Origin: QHWF01 sp036848175
Lineage (GTDB): Bacteria; Acidobacteriota; Vicinamibacteria; Vicinamibacterales; CAVVIG01
DNA length: 64,000 bases
Assembly (NCBI GenBank): GCA_036848175.1
Contig: DAIUKO010000004.1
Coordinates: 16,141 to 80,140, forward strand
Direction: 5' to 3'
Part shown: one piece after another, positions 55,901 to 63,465 of the stretch
Layout of the letters: the number at the start of each line of letters is the position of its first letter
Position numbering within the stretch: the stretch's first letter is position 1
Made by a program: the position numbers and the translations under genes
The notes under the pieces: generated by a model
Told to the model about the DNA's origin: nothing
Databases searched by the model: none
The model's input: only the letters and a program-made list of their open reading frames with translations

Positions 55901-57495
55901 GCGTTGTAGACGTGCCAGATGCGCAGGTCGCGGAAGACGCTCTCCTTCGGATCGGCGGGTGCGGACGGGTCCAGGCTGCTCAGCCACCAGTAGGTGAGAC
56001 CTTGCGCCGCGCCGTACACCTCGTTGTTGCTGAACTCGAGAATCGGCAGGTTGTTGCCATCGACCGCGATGTACGAGACGGGGTCCTGTCCTTTCGCGGT
56101 CGGGATACGCACCGTGCCGAGGAGCCGCATGAAGTACTTGTAGCCGTAAGCGGCCTCGGTCTCGTCGGAGTCGAAGTTTGCCGCGACGTTGCCGCGGACG
56201 TAATTGTTCGGGCCGCGGAACCAGAAGCCCTGGCCTTCGTCGCCCATGCCCAGCCGGCCACCCGTGCCGGTGCTGCGCATCACGAAGTTGCGTTCGAAGA
56301 CGTTGTAGCTCTCGGATCCGGCTTCCGTCATCACCAGCGCGCCGGCGTAGTTGTAGAGGACGTTGTCGGAGATCAATCCATAGTGCGCGTCGTCGAGGCT
56401 GATCGCCCAGCGGCGCGAGTGCGCCGCCGAGCCGCCGTCCACGGCGTTGCCGACGAACGTGAACTGATAACCGTTGGCCGGAGTCGTGGCCGGCCCGATG
56501 AGATCCTCGAAGTAGACCGGATAGCGGCCGTTGGTGGTAGACGCGCGAGTTTGCGTTCGTCCGAGACTCTGGAACGCCGCGTAGCGAATGTCCACGTCGG
56601 CGCGCTCCATGAACATGGTGTGGCCCTGCGTGCCGGTGCCGATCGGCGACTGCGATCGGACGATGACGTTTCGCGTCAGGTTGCCGACGTGCGGCAGGAA
56701 CCGCAGCGTGCCGTTGCCGGTCGCACCGTCGCGCGCGCCAAGGTGATTGAAGCGGAGCGCGGCCGAGAGCGTCAGCACGCGACCGTCGGCCGATACCGAT
56801 GACAGCGTGAGTTCTTCCCATTGCGGTGACGTTCGCACCCAACCGGTCACTTCGTTCCAGTGCAGATGGCGGGTGTCGGGCAGGATGAGACGATCGCCCG
56901 CACTCCAGCCGGTGACGGGCTGCGCGAGCGTCAAGGTCGTGTCACCGGCTTTTGGTTCGGTGGCGAGCCGCGTCCAGGTCGGCGTTTTCTCCGCGCCGTG
57001 CATGTCCACGGTGCCGAAGCCGAGCAGTCCGGTGCCGAACTGATTCGTGTCGGTCGGCGCGCGGTTCGCGATCACGAGCTCGGCGGTCACGCCAGCCGGT
57101 ATCGGCGCGGCGGTGGTGCCGATGGTCAGCGTGCCTTGTTCGTACACGAGCATCGTCGCCGCGGTGAGACGTGTGGCGGCATTCGTCTGGAATGCAAGTT
57201 GTCCCACGACGCCGACGCAGGTCAGCGCCGCGTCGCTGACCGCGTCGTAGGTCACGGAAGTTCCCGCGGCGATCCGAACCAGATCGTTGGCGGCGGGGAC
57301 CCGCGCCGGCGACCAGGTCAGCGGATCGGACCAGCCCCCGGACCGCACACTCGAGATCGTCGGACCGGCGCACAGATCAGGAACGCCGACCGGCACGGTC
57401 TGCGCGATCGCGTCGGCTGCACCGAGAATCACCGCGCACACGACGGCGATGCGAACGATCGCCGCGCCGCTCTGAATTCGCTTGTTGGGAGCCAT
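52993..57495 (-). CDS. giant secreted protein: G8, beta-helix, IPT, 3 BACON, 2 DUF4082, Ig-like
   Basis: 1500 aa. Signal peptide (IAVVCAVILGAADAIAQ); G8 domain (GGWSDPLTWSPARVPAANDL, about residues 45-160); right-handed beta-helix (about 160-680, with GRGVHGEDYSARDIRIVNS); IPT/TIG (about 712-795); three BACON domains (CSYSVSPTSQSVATGG, CSFAVSPTSVSAAAAG, CSYTVSPTSVSSPAAG; about 799-1056); DUF4082 (1061-1219, CPCTIWSPSTTPANIT); Big_5-like Ig (1226-1336); DUF4082 again (1339-1500). G8 plus beta-helix resembles hyaluronan-binding CEMIP-like architectures, so glycan binding or cleavage is possible. The ATG at 57495 has GGAGAGG upstream and is preferred to 57558. No sorting tail is seen. Confidence 0.9.
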   Translation of the reverse strand: MAPNKRIQSGAAIVRIAVVCAVILGAADAIAQTVPVGVPDLCAGPTISSVRSGGWSDPLTWSPARVPAANDLVRIAAGTSVTYDAVSDAALTCVGVVGQLAFQTNAATRLTAATMLVYEQGTLTIGTTAAPIPAGVTAELVIANRAPTDTNQFGTGLLGFGTVDMHGAEKTPTWTRLATEPKAGDTTLTLAQPVTGWSAGDRLILPDTRHLHWNEVTGWVRTSPQWEELTLSSVSADGRVLTLSAALRFNHLGARDGATGNGTLRFLPHVGNLTRNVIVRSQSPIGTGTQGHTMFMERADVDIRYAAFQSLGRTQTRASTTNGRYPVYFEDLIGPATTPANGYQFTFVGNAVDGGSAAHSRRWAISLDDAHYGLISDNVLYNYAGALVMTEAGSESYNVFERNFVMRSTGTGGRLGMGDEGQGFWFRGPNNYVRGNVAANFDSDETEAAYGYKYFMRLLGTVRIPTAKGQDPVSYIAVDGNNLPILEFSNNEVYGAAQGLTYWWLSSLDPSAPADPKESVFRDLRIWHVYNAAVYHYPAARVRFDGLTILGQDPSMSGCCGRGVHGEDYSARDIRIVNSDIEGMIIGIKWSAAGTGLQVVENSTLRNQSDMVVKTMYSANGPGWLPPRTIVANNVNFLGTTTIGMSWETSAQSNTTQRDTVLVYGYKGVPSDNFQVYYNQQASQNVAGGLAPCGNHRPEINGIVCSTAASGGPAITWLDPFQGSIGGGTPTTISGANFVSGAAVSFGGTPGTNVVVSPNSITATAPAHAAGNVNVTVTNPAGSNWTFTNGFRFVTAPGCSYSVSPTSQSVATGGGSGSTGVTTASGCAWSATSQASWISITSGTSGSGSATVMYSVAANPGAARTGTLTVAGQTITITQQGQPCSFAVSPTSVSAAAAGGAQSASVTTSAGCNWTAASNASWIAVTGGASGNGSATVNYTVAGNSGTATRTGTLTVAGQTITVTQAGQTCSYTVSPTSVSSPAAGGAQSATVTAPAGCSWTAVSSAAWISVTAGSAGSGNGTVSYTVDPNSGTASRSGTLTIASQTVTVTQAGQTTPPPPTCPCTIWSPSTTPANITSDAQAVELGVKFRSDISGVITGVRFYKGAANTGTHVGSLWSSTGTRLATATFANETASGWQQVTFASPVAITANTTYIASYHTNTGNYAVNSGYFSAAGADNPPLHALASGVDGPNAVFVYGASAFPTQTFNSNNYWVDVVFNTTPSDTTPPTVTSTSPANNATGVSATASVTATFSEPMTASTITTGTFALRNPANAVVAATVSYNASTRVATLTPSSALSASTTYTATITGGSGGVKDTAGNALASNFVWSFTTAAVASACPCTIWSASTTPANITGDSQPVELGVKFRADVSGVVTGIRFYKGTTNTGTHVAHLWSRTGTLLATATFTNETASGWQQVTFSTPVAIAANTTYIASYHTNAGNYALNGGYFLSGGADNPPLHALANGVDGPNAVFVYGATAFPTQTSNANNYWVDVVFTPQ

Positions 57496-57879
57496 GCGAG
57501 ACACACCTCTCCCCTCGCGCATCAACGTGCGCAAAAAAGACATGACACGTGGGCACACTGACGCGGGCGCGTCGGATCAGAGACGCGGCAGAGAGGACGC
57601 CTCCACGGAGGTGCGCTTATGAAATCGACATCAGCGCCGCCGCCGCAGTGCCGCCGGGCTCGCGGAAGAACTGAGAGTAGGGATCAGAACCCGCGATCCA
57701 CGGCGGGGGCAGAGGGCAAGAACAAGTCCAACCGACAGATTGGCTGTCGATGATTCAGGCGAGGTCGCAACGGATGCTCATGACCGCGCCGCTGTAAGAA
57801 GGTACAACCTCATTCTGTCGTGAGGGCCGACAATCGTGGCACCCGTGGCACCACCTCAGGGTGGGGGGAGGCGTGGACG
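57496..57879. other. intergenic region upstream of the G8 protein gene
   Basis: It contains the candidate sigma-54 site at 57716-57730 and no open frame of coding character. Confidence 0.5.
57715..57730 (-). promoter_or_regulatory. candidate sigma-54 promoter for the G8 protein gene
   Basis: Minus strand TTGGACTTGTTCTTGCCC: TGG (57730-57728), ten bases, GC (57717-57716). Predicted start about 57704, giving a long leader (about 210 nt) to the ATG at 57495. It shares TTGTTCTTGC with 51428-51443. Confidence 0.5.
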
Positions 57880-59061
57880 TCAGCTGGCCGCGCGCGTCAC
57901 CACGTCAGTGTGCGCGCGCTGAACGGTAACGAGCCCCTCGTAGATCGCCTCGAGCGCGCGGGTGCGTCGATCGAACGACAGTTCGCGCTCGACGCGACTG
58001 CGAGCGGCAGAGACGCGGTCGAGCGTCGCGCGGCGATCGAGGATCGTGCGCTCTATTGCGCGCGCCAATGCACTCGAATCACCACACGGCACGAGGAGGC
58101 CGTGAATGTCATGCGTCAGGATGTCGCCCGTGCCACCGGCGGCCGTCGCCACGACCGGCGTCTCGAGCGCCATCGCCTCGAGAACGGAATTGGGTGTGCC
58201 CTCGGAATCGGAGCTCTGCGCGAACACGTCGAACGCGTGATGCAGGTGCGCGATGTCCGACCGGTGCCCGAGAAAGTGGCACCCGGTCAGGCCGAGCGCC
58301 GCGGCCCTGGCGATCAGCGGTTCGCGCAGGACGCCGTCGCCGACGATGAAGACCTTGAGCATCGGCCAGCGCTTCTGGAGCTGCGCCACTGCGGCGAGCA
58401 GCACGTCGAACCGCTTCACCTGTTCGAGGCGCCCGACTGCCCCGACGGCGATTTCCCACGGCTCGATGCCGAGCGCGCGCCGCGCCGCCGCGACCTCGCC
58501 GCGCATCCGCCGGAACTGCGCCGGATCGATGCCGTTCAAGAGCGTCGTTATCCGATCCGCCTTGACGCCAGATTTCACCAGCGTCCGGGCGATCACGCTC
58601 GAAACCGCGACCACGCGCGGGAAGAGGCGCAGGAGCTGCTTGTCCGCCGGACCGTAGATCCGGCGCTCCTTCCAGCTGTCGTCGATCCAGCCGTGTACCG
58701 TCGACAGCGGCGTGGCGCCAGTCGCGCACGCGAGCGCCAGCGCGAGGAAATCGGTTTTGTAATCGTGCGCGTGGACGATGTCGATGCGCCGTGCGCGGAC
58801 CATCGACACCAGCGCCGGCCAGACGCGGCGATCGAAGGCGTGGCGTTCGCGGATTTCGACATAGTCGAGTCCGAGCGCGCGCGCTCTCGCGTCGATCGCG
58901 AACGCTTCGTCGTGCTCGTGGCGCAGATAACAGAGTGTGACCTCGAATCGAGCGGCGTTGCGCCGCGCGGCGCCGTGGAGGATCGTCTTTTCGGGCCCGC
59001 CCCCGGTACCGCGCACGCTGCGCAGCTCGAGGACTCGAATCGGATCGTGGACGTGAGTCAT
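57880..59061 (-). CDS. GT4-family glycosyltransferase
   Basis: 393 aa from the ATG at 59061 (AAGG five bases upstream); the frame could extend to 59133. N-terminal RVLELRSVRGTGGGPEKTIL, then IDIVHAHDYKTDFLAL, VAVSSVIARTLVKSGV, NGIDPAQF, AVGRLEQVKRFDVLL and DSEGTPNSVLEAMALETPVVA. GT4 retaining fold. It lies seven bases after the beta-helix gene. Confidence 0.94.
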   Translation of the reverse strand: MTHVHDPIRVLELRSVRGTGGGPEKTILHGAARRNAARFEVTLCYLRHEHDEAFAIDARARALGLDYVEIRERHAFDRRVWPALVSMVRARRIDIVHAHDYKTDFLALALACATGATPLSTVHGWIDDSWKERRIYGPADKQLLRLFPRVVAVSSVIARTLVKSGVKADRITTLLNGIDPAQFRRMRGEVAAARRALGIEPWEIAVGAVGRLEQVKRFDVLLAAVAQLQKRWPMLKVFIVGDGVLREPLIARAAALGLTGCHFLGHRSDIAHLHHAFDVFAQSSDSEGTPNSVLEAMALETPVVATAAGGTGDILTHDIHGLLVPCGDSSALARAIERTILDRRATLDRVSAARSRVERELSFDRRTRALEAIYEGLVTVQRAHTDVVTRAAS

Positions 59062-59068
59062 GTCGCCT

Positions 59069-60193
59069 TCATGGTTGGACGACCGCTCGATCGTCCGTGC
59101 GGTTGTCGTGCTCCAGCGCGGTCGCCCCGTCACGTGATTGAATCGCGCCGTCGAGACGGTTGCGCGCGATGATCACGCGATGCGCGCCGCGGAAGCGGTA
59201 CTCGATCGGCGTCGGATACGTGCCGGAGACGAAGACCGCGTTGTTCAGCACCTGGGTCTGCGGAGAGTCGGCGACGAGAATACCGACGTCGCCCGGCTGC
59301 TCGCGCGATCGAAAGAAGAAATTGTCTCGAATGATGCCGCCGTGGTGATCGAAGCCCTCTTTCTCTTCGAGCCCGTACGAGATGCCGCGGGCGCAGTTCA
59401 GGAACGTGTTGCCTTCGGTCACTGTTCCCTTCGAACCGTTCCACATCAGCACCGCCGGACCGGCGAGCCCCGCTCCCGGCGGTGACACGATGTTTCGAAA
59501 CTCGTTGTTGCGGATGATCCAGTTGGCCCCGGTGTGGACGTCGACGCCGTTGGTGTACGAGTCCTTCGCTGTCTGCGTGTACTCGATCAACGAATACTCG
59601 ATGGTGCCGTCGTTGACGCCGCCGCCGGCGCCGTCAGGGTTGGACTTGATGAACTGTTGACCGGCATCGACGAGGCGTACGTTGTAGACGTGCGGCCGCT
59701 GTGTGCCGGCGTTGAAGATGAGCGGGTGCTGCGGAACGTCGCGGATCGTCAGGTCGGCGATCGTCACGCCGCGGACGTCGCCGCCGGTCCAGATGCCGTG
59801 CGGCACGGCGCCGCTCGCCGACGCCGTCATCCCCTCGCCGGCGAGGACGACCTCGTCGCGATTCCCGGTGGCGCCGCGGACTGCGACGTTGGTCAGCGTG
59901 CCCCTGATCCACAGCGTGCTGGTCAAGCGATACGTGCCACGCGCGAGCACGAGTGTCGTGTTCGATGCCAGCTGCCTGACCGCCTCCTGCAGCATCGGCT
60001 CGCTCAAGACGTGCACGACGCGCCCTTCGGCAGGCGGCAGCGGTGGCGGCACCTTCACCGCAGGCCACGAGACAACGTCCACCGCGGGCGATGCCGAGTT
60101 GAAAGAGCCCCACGACACGGTCAGCGCGATGACCGCGACGACGACGACACCGAGACTGGACCAGGCGATCCTGGCGGCGACGTGTCCGATCAC
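59069..60193 (-). CDS. right-handed beta-helix protein, membrane-anchored
   Basis: 374 aa from a GTG overlapping the acyltransferase stop (GTGA). N-terminal helix (WSSLGVVVVAVIALTVSWG), then beta-helix repeats (EAVRQLASNTTLVLARGTYR, GVTIADLTIRDVPQHPLIF, NWIIRNNEFRNIVSP). No catalytic residues can be assigned; polysaccharide lyase or epimerase is possible by location. Alginate-type epimerases also use this fold. Confidence 0.85.
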   Translation of the reverse strand: MIGHVAARIAWSSLGVVVVAVIALTVSWGSFNSASPAVDVVSWPAVKVPPPLPPAEGRVVHVLSEPMLQEAVRQLASNTTLVLARGTYRLTSTLWIRGTLTNVAVRGATGNRDEVVLAGEGMTASASGAVPHGIWTGGDVRGVTIADLTIRDVPQHPLIFNAGTQRPHVYNVRLVDAGQQFIKSNPDGAGGGVNDGTIEYSLIEYTQTAKDSYTNGVDVHTGANWIIRNNEFRNIVSPPGAGLAGPAVLMWNGSKGTVTEGNTFLNCARGISYGLEEKEGFDHHGGIIRDNFFFRSREQPGDVGILVADSPQTQVLNNAVFVSGTYPTPIEYRFRGAHRVIIARNRLDGAIQSRDGATALEHDNRTDDRAVVQP

Positions 60194-61260
60194 ATCGCGA
60201 CCGCGCGCTCGGGCTGCACGGCGACCGCGCGCGGTGTGCGTGCGAAGATTCGATCGCGCAGCTCTTTCGGCCGCACAATCCGCCGGATGCCCTCGGACAC
60301 GAAGACGAGGGCCCCGAAGCAGACCGCCAGCCGGATGATGACCTGAAGCGGCCGGCTCGACGTCCACGCGCCCAATCGTGCGTCGAGCAGGTAGTACAGC
60401 GGCATGTGCGCGATGAAGATGATGACGGTATTGCGCGCCACGAGCCGAATCATCGCCGGCGCCTTCACGCACGATGTGATACGGAAGACGAGCCACGTGT
60501 AGCTCAAATACAGGAACGACACGCACGCCGAGGTGACGAGAAGCGTCAGGGGAGCGGGTCCGTGACCGATCCGCATGAATGGAATCGACCGCTCGGCCAC
60601 AAACGACGGCACGATCGCCGCCCATCCCGCCGCGAGGATCACCATCGCGATGAGAGGCTTCGGCAGAGCCCATGACCGATCGTCGTCGCGCTGCCGGCCG
60701 TACCACATGCCCGCGAGGAACACCGTTATCCAGTTGGGCACCATCATGTAGCCGACAAACGCGCCGAGCGTTCCGACGAGCAGTGCGCGAACGACGATCT
60801 CGAACGCGATCGATCCCGCGAGCATTGCCGGCGTGATCGGCCGATTACGAAACACCAGGGCCCACAGCAGCAGGAAGTGCAAGTACGTGCCGATGTACCA
60901 AGTGGTCGGGTTCACGGGAAAGTTGTTGACGACGACGTTGGCGCCGCCGAGAAGCGGCAGGTAGTTGCTCGCGTTCAGTGCGCCGCTGGTGACGTAGCCA
61001 ATCGCGGTCAACGCGATGGCGGCGGCAAGGCCGAAGAGATAGACCTCGAACAGCCGGCTGCCGACGACGTTCCACCGCGGACGCGAGTCGCCCGCCAGAG
61101 AAAAACCCATCGCAAACAGAAAGAACGCGACGCCGAGCTGCTTCGGATAGATCGGCGGTGTCAGCGTGTTCACCATCGCGCCGGCGACATGGCCGACGAC
61201 GATCAGCGCCATACCGATCGCTTTCATCCAGTCGATGAAATCAAACGACTGCCGTGCCAT
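60190..61260 (-). CDS. acyltransferase-3 family membrane protein (OafA-like)
   Basis: 356 aa. Ten or so membrane helices; the N-terminus has FDFIDWMKAIGMALIVVGHV, the classical acyltransferase-3 start with His. The ATG at 61260 follows AAGGAGGA. Probably O-acetylates the EPS or its lipid-linked intermediate. It overlaps the hexapeptide gene by about 20 bp. Confidence 0.9.
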   Translation of the reverse strand: MARQSFDFIDWMKAIGMALIVVGHVAGAMVNTLTPPIYPKQLGVAFFLFAMGFSLAGDSRPRWNVVGSRLFEVYLFGLAAAIALTAIGYVTSGALNASNYLPLLGGANVVVNNFPVNPTTWYIGTYLHFLLLWALVFRNRPITPAMLAGSIAFEIVVRALLVGTLGAFVGYMMVPNWITVFLAGMWYGRQRDDDRSWALPKPLIAMVILAAGWAAIVPSFVAERSIPFMRIGHGPAPLTLLVTSACVSFLYLSYTWLVFRITSCVKAPAMIRLVARNTVIIFIAHMPLYYLLDARLGAWTSSRPLQVIIRLAVCFGALVFVSEGIRRIVRPKELRDRIFARTPRAVAVQPERAVAM

Positions 61261-61900
61261 ACCGGCTCTCCTCCTTCTGCACGTCTGGCGACGGCGTCGG
61301 CGCTGACAGAGTGCGAACGAACCGCGCGGGGTTGCCGGCCACGACGATGCTCGGTGCGACGTTGGTCGACACCACCGCACCGGCGGCAACCAGGGCACCC
61401 GCACCCACGTCAGCGAACACGACCGCTGCTTCTCCAATCCACGTGTCCGGGCCGACGTGGATCTGACGCAGCCGTCGAAGATCCGTCGGCGTCCATCGTC
61501 GATCTGGTCCGAGCTCGTGAAGCGCTCCACCGCTGAGCAGACTCGCCCGGCTGCCGATCAGGCATCGCTCATGGAGCCAGGCCGATCCGATCAGCGTGTA
61601 GGTGCCGATGTAGACATCACGCTCGATCCGCACGTCGCGGTGCGAACAGATCGCGCCGAAGCCGATGTAGCAGCGCGCATCGCACGATTCGAGGGTGAGG
61701 CGGTAGAAGGCGCGGCGCAGGTACATACCGGGACGGCCGGGGAGGATCGCGAAGAGCTGCGCCCAGAATGCGAACACGGACTCGCCCCGATCGGTCGCCT
61801 TGGTCTCGAGCCAACACATCGCCGCTGCCGGCGTCGCGATCGCGAGCGAGACGCCGTTCGCGAGTCCTTTGATGCCGAGGCGCCATGCTGTTGCGATCAT
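61241..61900 (-). CDS. left-handed beta-helix acyltransferase (copy B)
   Basis: 219 aa. WRLGIKGLANGVSLAIATP N-terminus, hexapeptide region (RCYIGFGAICSHRDVRIERD, YIGTYTLIG, GPDTWIGEAAVVFADV) and the tail GALVAAGAVVSTNVAPSIVV. Similar in length and layout to copy A at 47735. The ATG at 61900 is chosen because the upstream reading frame enters a repeat-bearing leader. Confidence 0.85.
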   Translation of the reverse strand: MIATAWRLGIKGLANGVSLAIATPAAAMCWLETKATDRGESVFAFWAQLFAILPGRPGMYLRRAFYRLTLESCDARCYIGFGAICSHRDVRIERDVYIGTYTLIGSAWLHERCLIGSRASLLSGGALHELGPDRRWTPTDLRRLRQIHVGPDTWIGEAAVVFADVGAGALVAAGAVVSTNVAPSIVVAGNPARFVRTLSAPTPSPDVQKEESRYGTAVV

Positions 61901-61954
61901 CGCGGAGCCGCCTGCACGACGTAGTCGCGTTCCTGGTCCATAGCGTTTTGCGCC

Positions 61955-61971
61955 GGCGACTAAAAGTCGTC
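61955..61971. repeat. GGCGACTAAAAGTCG palindrome
   Basis: Hairpin GGCGAC/GTCGTC (five pairs plus G-U) with TAAAA loop, followed by GGCGACC and a T-run. It would lie in the 5' leader of the minus-strand operon. Same repeat class as 52952-52979 and 12353-12372. Confidence 0.5.
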
Positions 61972-62027
61972 GCGCGGCGACCTTTCGACTTTTTTTAACG
62001 GAGCGAGTGCCTTCCTGACCTGTGTAG

Positions 62028-62042
62028 GCAACTGGTGTGCCG
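62028..62042 (-). promoter_or_regulatory. candidate sigma-54 promoter, minus strand
   Basis: Minus strand CGGCACACCAGTTGCC: GG (62041-62040), ten bases, GC (62029-62028); GGCAC-N5-TTGC is almost exactly the consensus. Predicted start about 62016, leader about 116 nt. It would drive the hexapeptide, acyltransferase, beta-helix and GT4 genes. Confidence 0.65.
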
Positions 62043-62184
62043 CCGACGAACTTCGTCGTGCGAGTCGATTGACGCCGCGACGTGCGGCGCTGGCGTCGCG
62101 GCCAGGGAACTTTAGTCTGCTCCGGAGCAGAATTTCGCCGTGTGCGGCAGCGCGGATGCGAGTGTCGGCCAGGTGGATGGCGCC

Positions 62185-62200
62185 TGGCGGGGTCTTTGCT
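62185..62200 (+). promoter_or_regulatory. candidate sigma-54 promoter, plus strand
   Basis: TGGCGGGGTCTTTGCT: GG 62186-62187, ten bases, GC 62198-62199. Predicted start about 62211, leader about 12 nt to the ATG at 62223, which also argues against a start at 62082. Confidence 0.55.
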
Positions 62201-62222
62201 GACGCGACGGTGGATCAACGAG

Positions 62223-63452
62223 ATGAATGTGATTTCACGCGCGGCGACTCTCGTCGAGTCGCCTCTGGCAACCACTGCGGCCCCGCCTGGCGGTCGCGCG
62301 CTCCTCTTGAGCGAGTTGTTTCCACCGGCGGTCGGCGGGAGCGCGGTGCTCTTTCAAGGCATCTATTCTCGTCTCGCCGCCACCGACGTCGTCGTGCTCA
62401 CTGATGGACCATGGATGTCGCCGGCGTTGGCCACGCAATCGGGCCCGCTTCGCATCGTCACGCGGCCACTGGCCACGCGGCGATGGGGCATCGTCGATCC
62501 GAAAGGCTTGCTCCAACACCTTCGGCTGGCCTGGCAGGTTCGAAGACTTCTCTCGCGGCGCGCCGGACTCGTGCACTGCGCGCGTGCGCTGCCGGAAGGC
62601 GTCGCCGCGATGATCGCCCGGCTTCTCGGCGGCGCGCCGTATGTCTGTTGGACGCACGGCGAGGATCTCGCGAGCGCGATGACCTCGCGCGAGCTCACGT
62701 TCCTGACCAAATGCGTGTACCGCGTGGCGGCGGCGGCGCTGGCCAACAGCCGGAACACCGCCACGATGCTCGCCGCGCTCGGTGTGCCGGAACACAAGAT
62801 TCACATCGTGCATCCGGCCGTCGACGCCGATCGATTCCATCCACGCGTCGATGGGAGCGCCATCCGGCGGCGGTACGCCCGTGACGGCGACATGCTGCTG
62901 CTCTCCGTCGGCCGGCTGCAGCGACGGAAGGGGCACGACGTTGCGATCCAGGCGATCGCTTCGCTTCGCGCGCGGCTTCCGAATCTTCGGTATGTGATCG
63001 CGGGCGACGGCGAGGAGCGATCGCGCCTCGAAGCGCTCGCCGTCGAGCTCGGCGTCCAGGATCGCGTGTTCTTCGCCGGCAATGTCGCCGACGCCGATCT
63101 GCCGGCATTCTACGCGGCCTGCGACATCTTCCTGCTGCCCAACCGCGTCGATAACGGGGACATCGAAGGGTTTGGCATCGTGTTCCTCGAGGCGGCCGCC
63201 AGCGGCAAGCCGACGATCGGCGGCGACAGCGGCGGCGTTCCAGAAGCGGTGGAGCGCAGCGTCACCGGACTGCTCGTCGACGGCGCGAATGTGTCAGAGG
63301 TGGCCGCGGCGATTGCCGATCTCGCCACGTCCGAGGAGCGCCGCGGACGCATGGGTCTCGCGGGGCGCGTGCGCGCGCATCGGTGCTTCAGTTGGCAGCG
63401 CGCGGCGATGGCGGTCTCAGAGCTCCAGCGTCGGGTCGTCGGTCACCGGTAA
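62223..63452 (+). CDS. GT4-family glycosyltransferase
   Basis: 409 aa. LLLSELFPPAVGGSAVLFQG, WTHGEDLASAM, VHPAVDADRFHP, LLSVGRLQRRKGHDVAIQAI and EGFGIVFLEAAASGKPTIGG are typical of GT4 enzymes. It opens the plus-strand operon that continues with the ligase-like gene 13 bases downstream. Confidence 0.94.
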   Translation: MNVISRAATLVESPLATTAAPPGGRALLLSELFPPAVGGSAVLFQGIYSRLAATDVVVLTDGPWMSPALATQSGPLRIVTRPLATRRWGIVDPKGLLQHLRLAWQVRRLLSRRAGLVHCARALPEGVAAMIARLLGGAPYVCWTHGEDLASAMTSRELTFLTKCVYRVAAAALANSRNTATMLAALGVPEHKIHIVHPAVDADRFHPRVDGSAIRRRYARDGDMLLLSVGRLQRRKGHDVAIQAIASLRARLPNLRYVIAGDGEERSRLEALAVELGVQDRVFFAGNVADADLPAFYAACDIFLLPNRVDNGDIEGFGIVFLEAAASGKPTIGGDSGGVPEAVERSVTGLLVDGANVSEVAAAIADLATSEERRGRMGLAGRVRAHRCFSWQRAAMAVSELQRRVVGHR

Positions 63453-63465
63453 TTGTTTCAGACCG

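Larger units (their letters stand above)
61901..62222. other. divergent intergenic region with two sigma-54 sites
   Basis: Between the minus-strand acyltransferase operon and the plus-strand glycosyltransferase. It includes a GGCGACTAAAAGTCGTC hairpin (61955-61971) and the two promoter candidates listed separately. Confidence 0.6.

Noticed and set aside
53267..56842. 1191-aa open frame in another frame of the G8 protein gene
   Set aside because: Low-complexity Arg/Gly/Asp-rich shadow; the overlapping frame has signal peptide, G8, BACON and DUF4082 domains.
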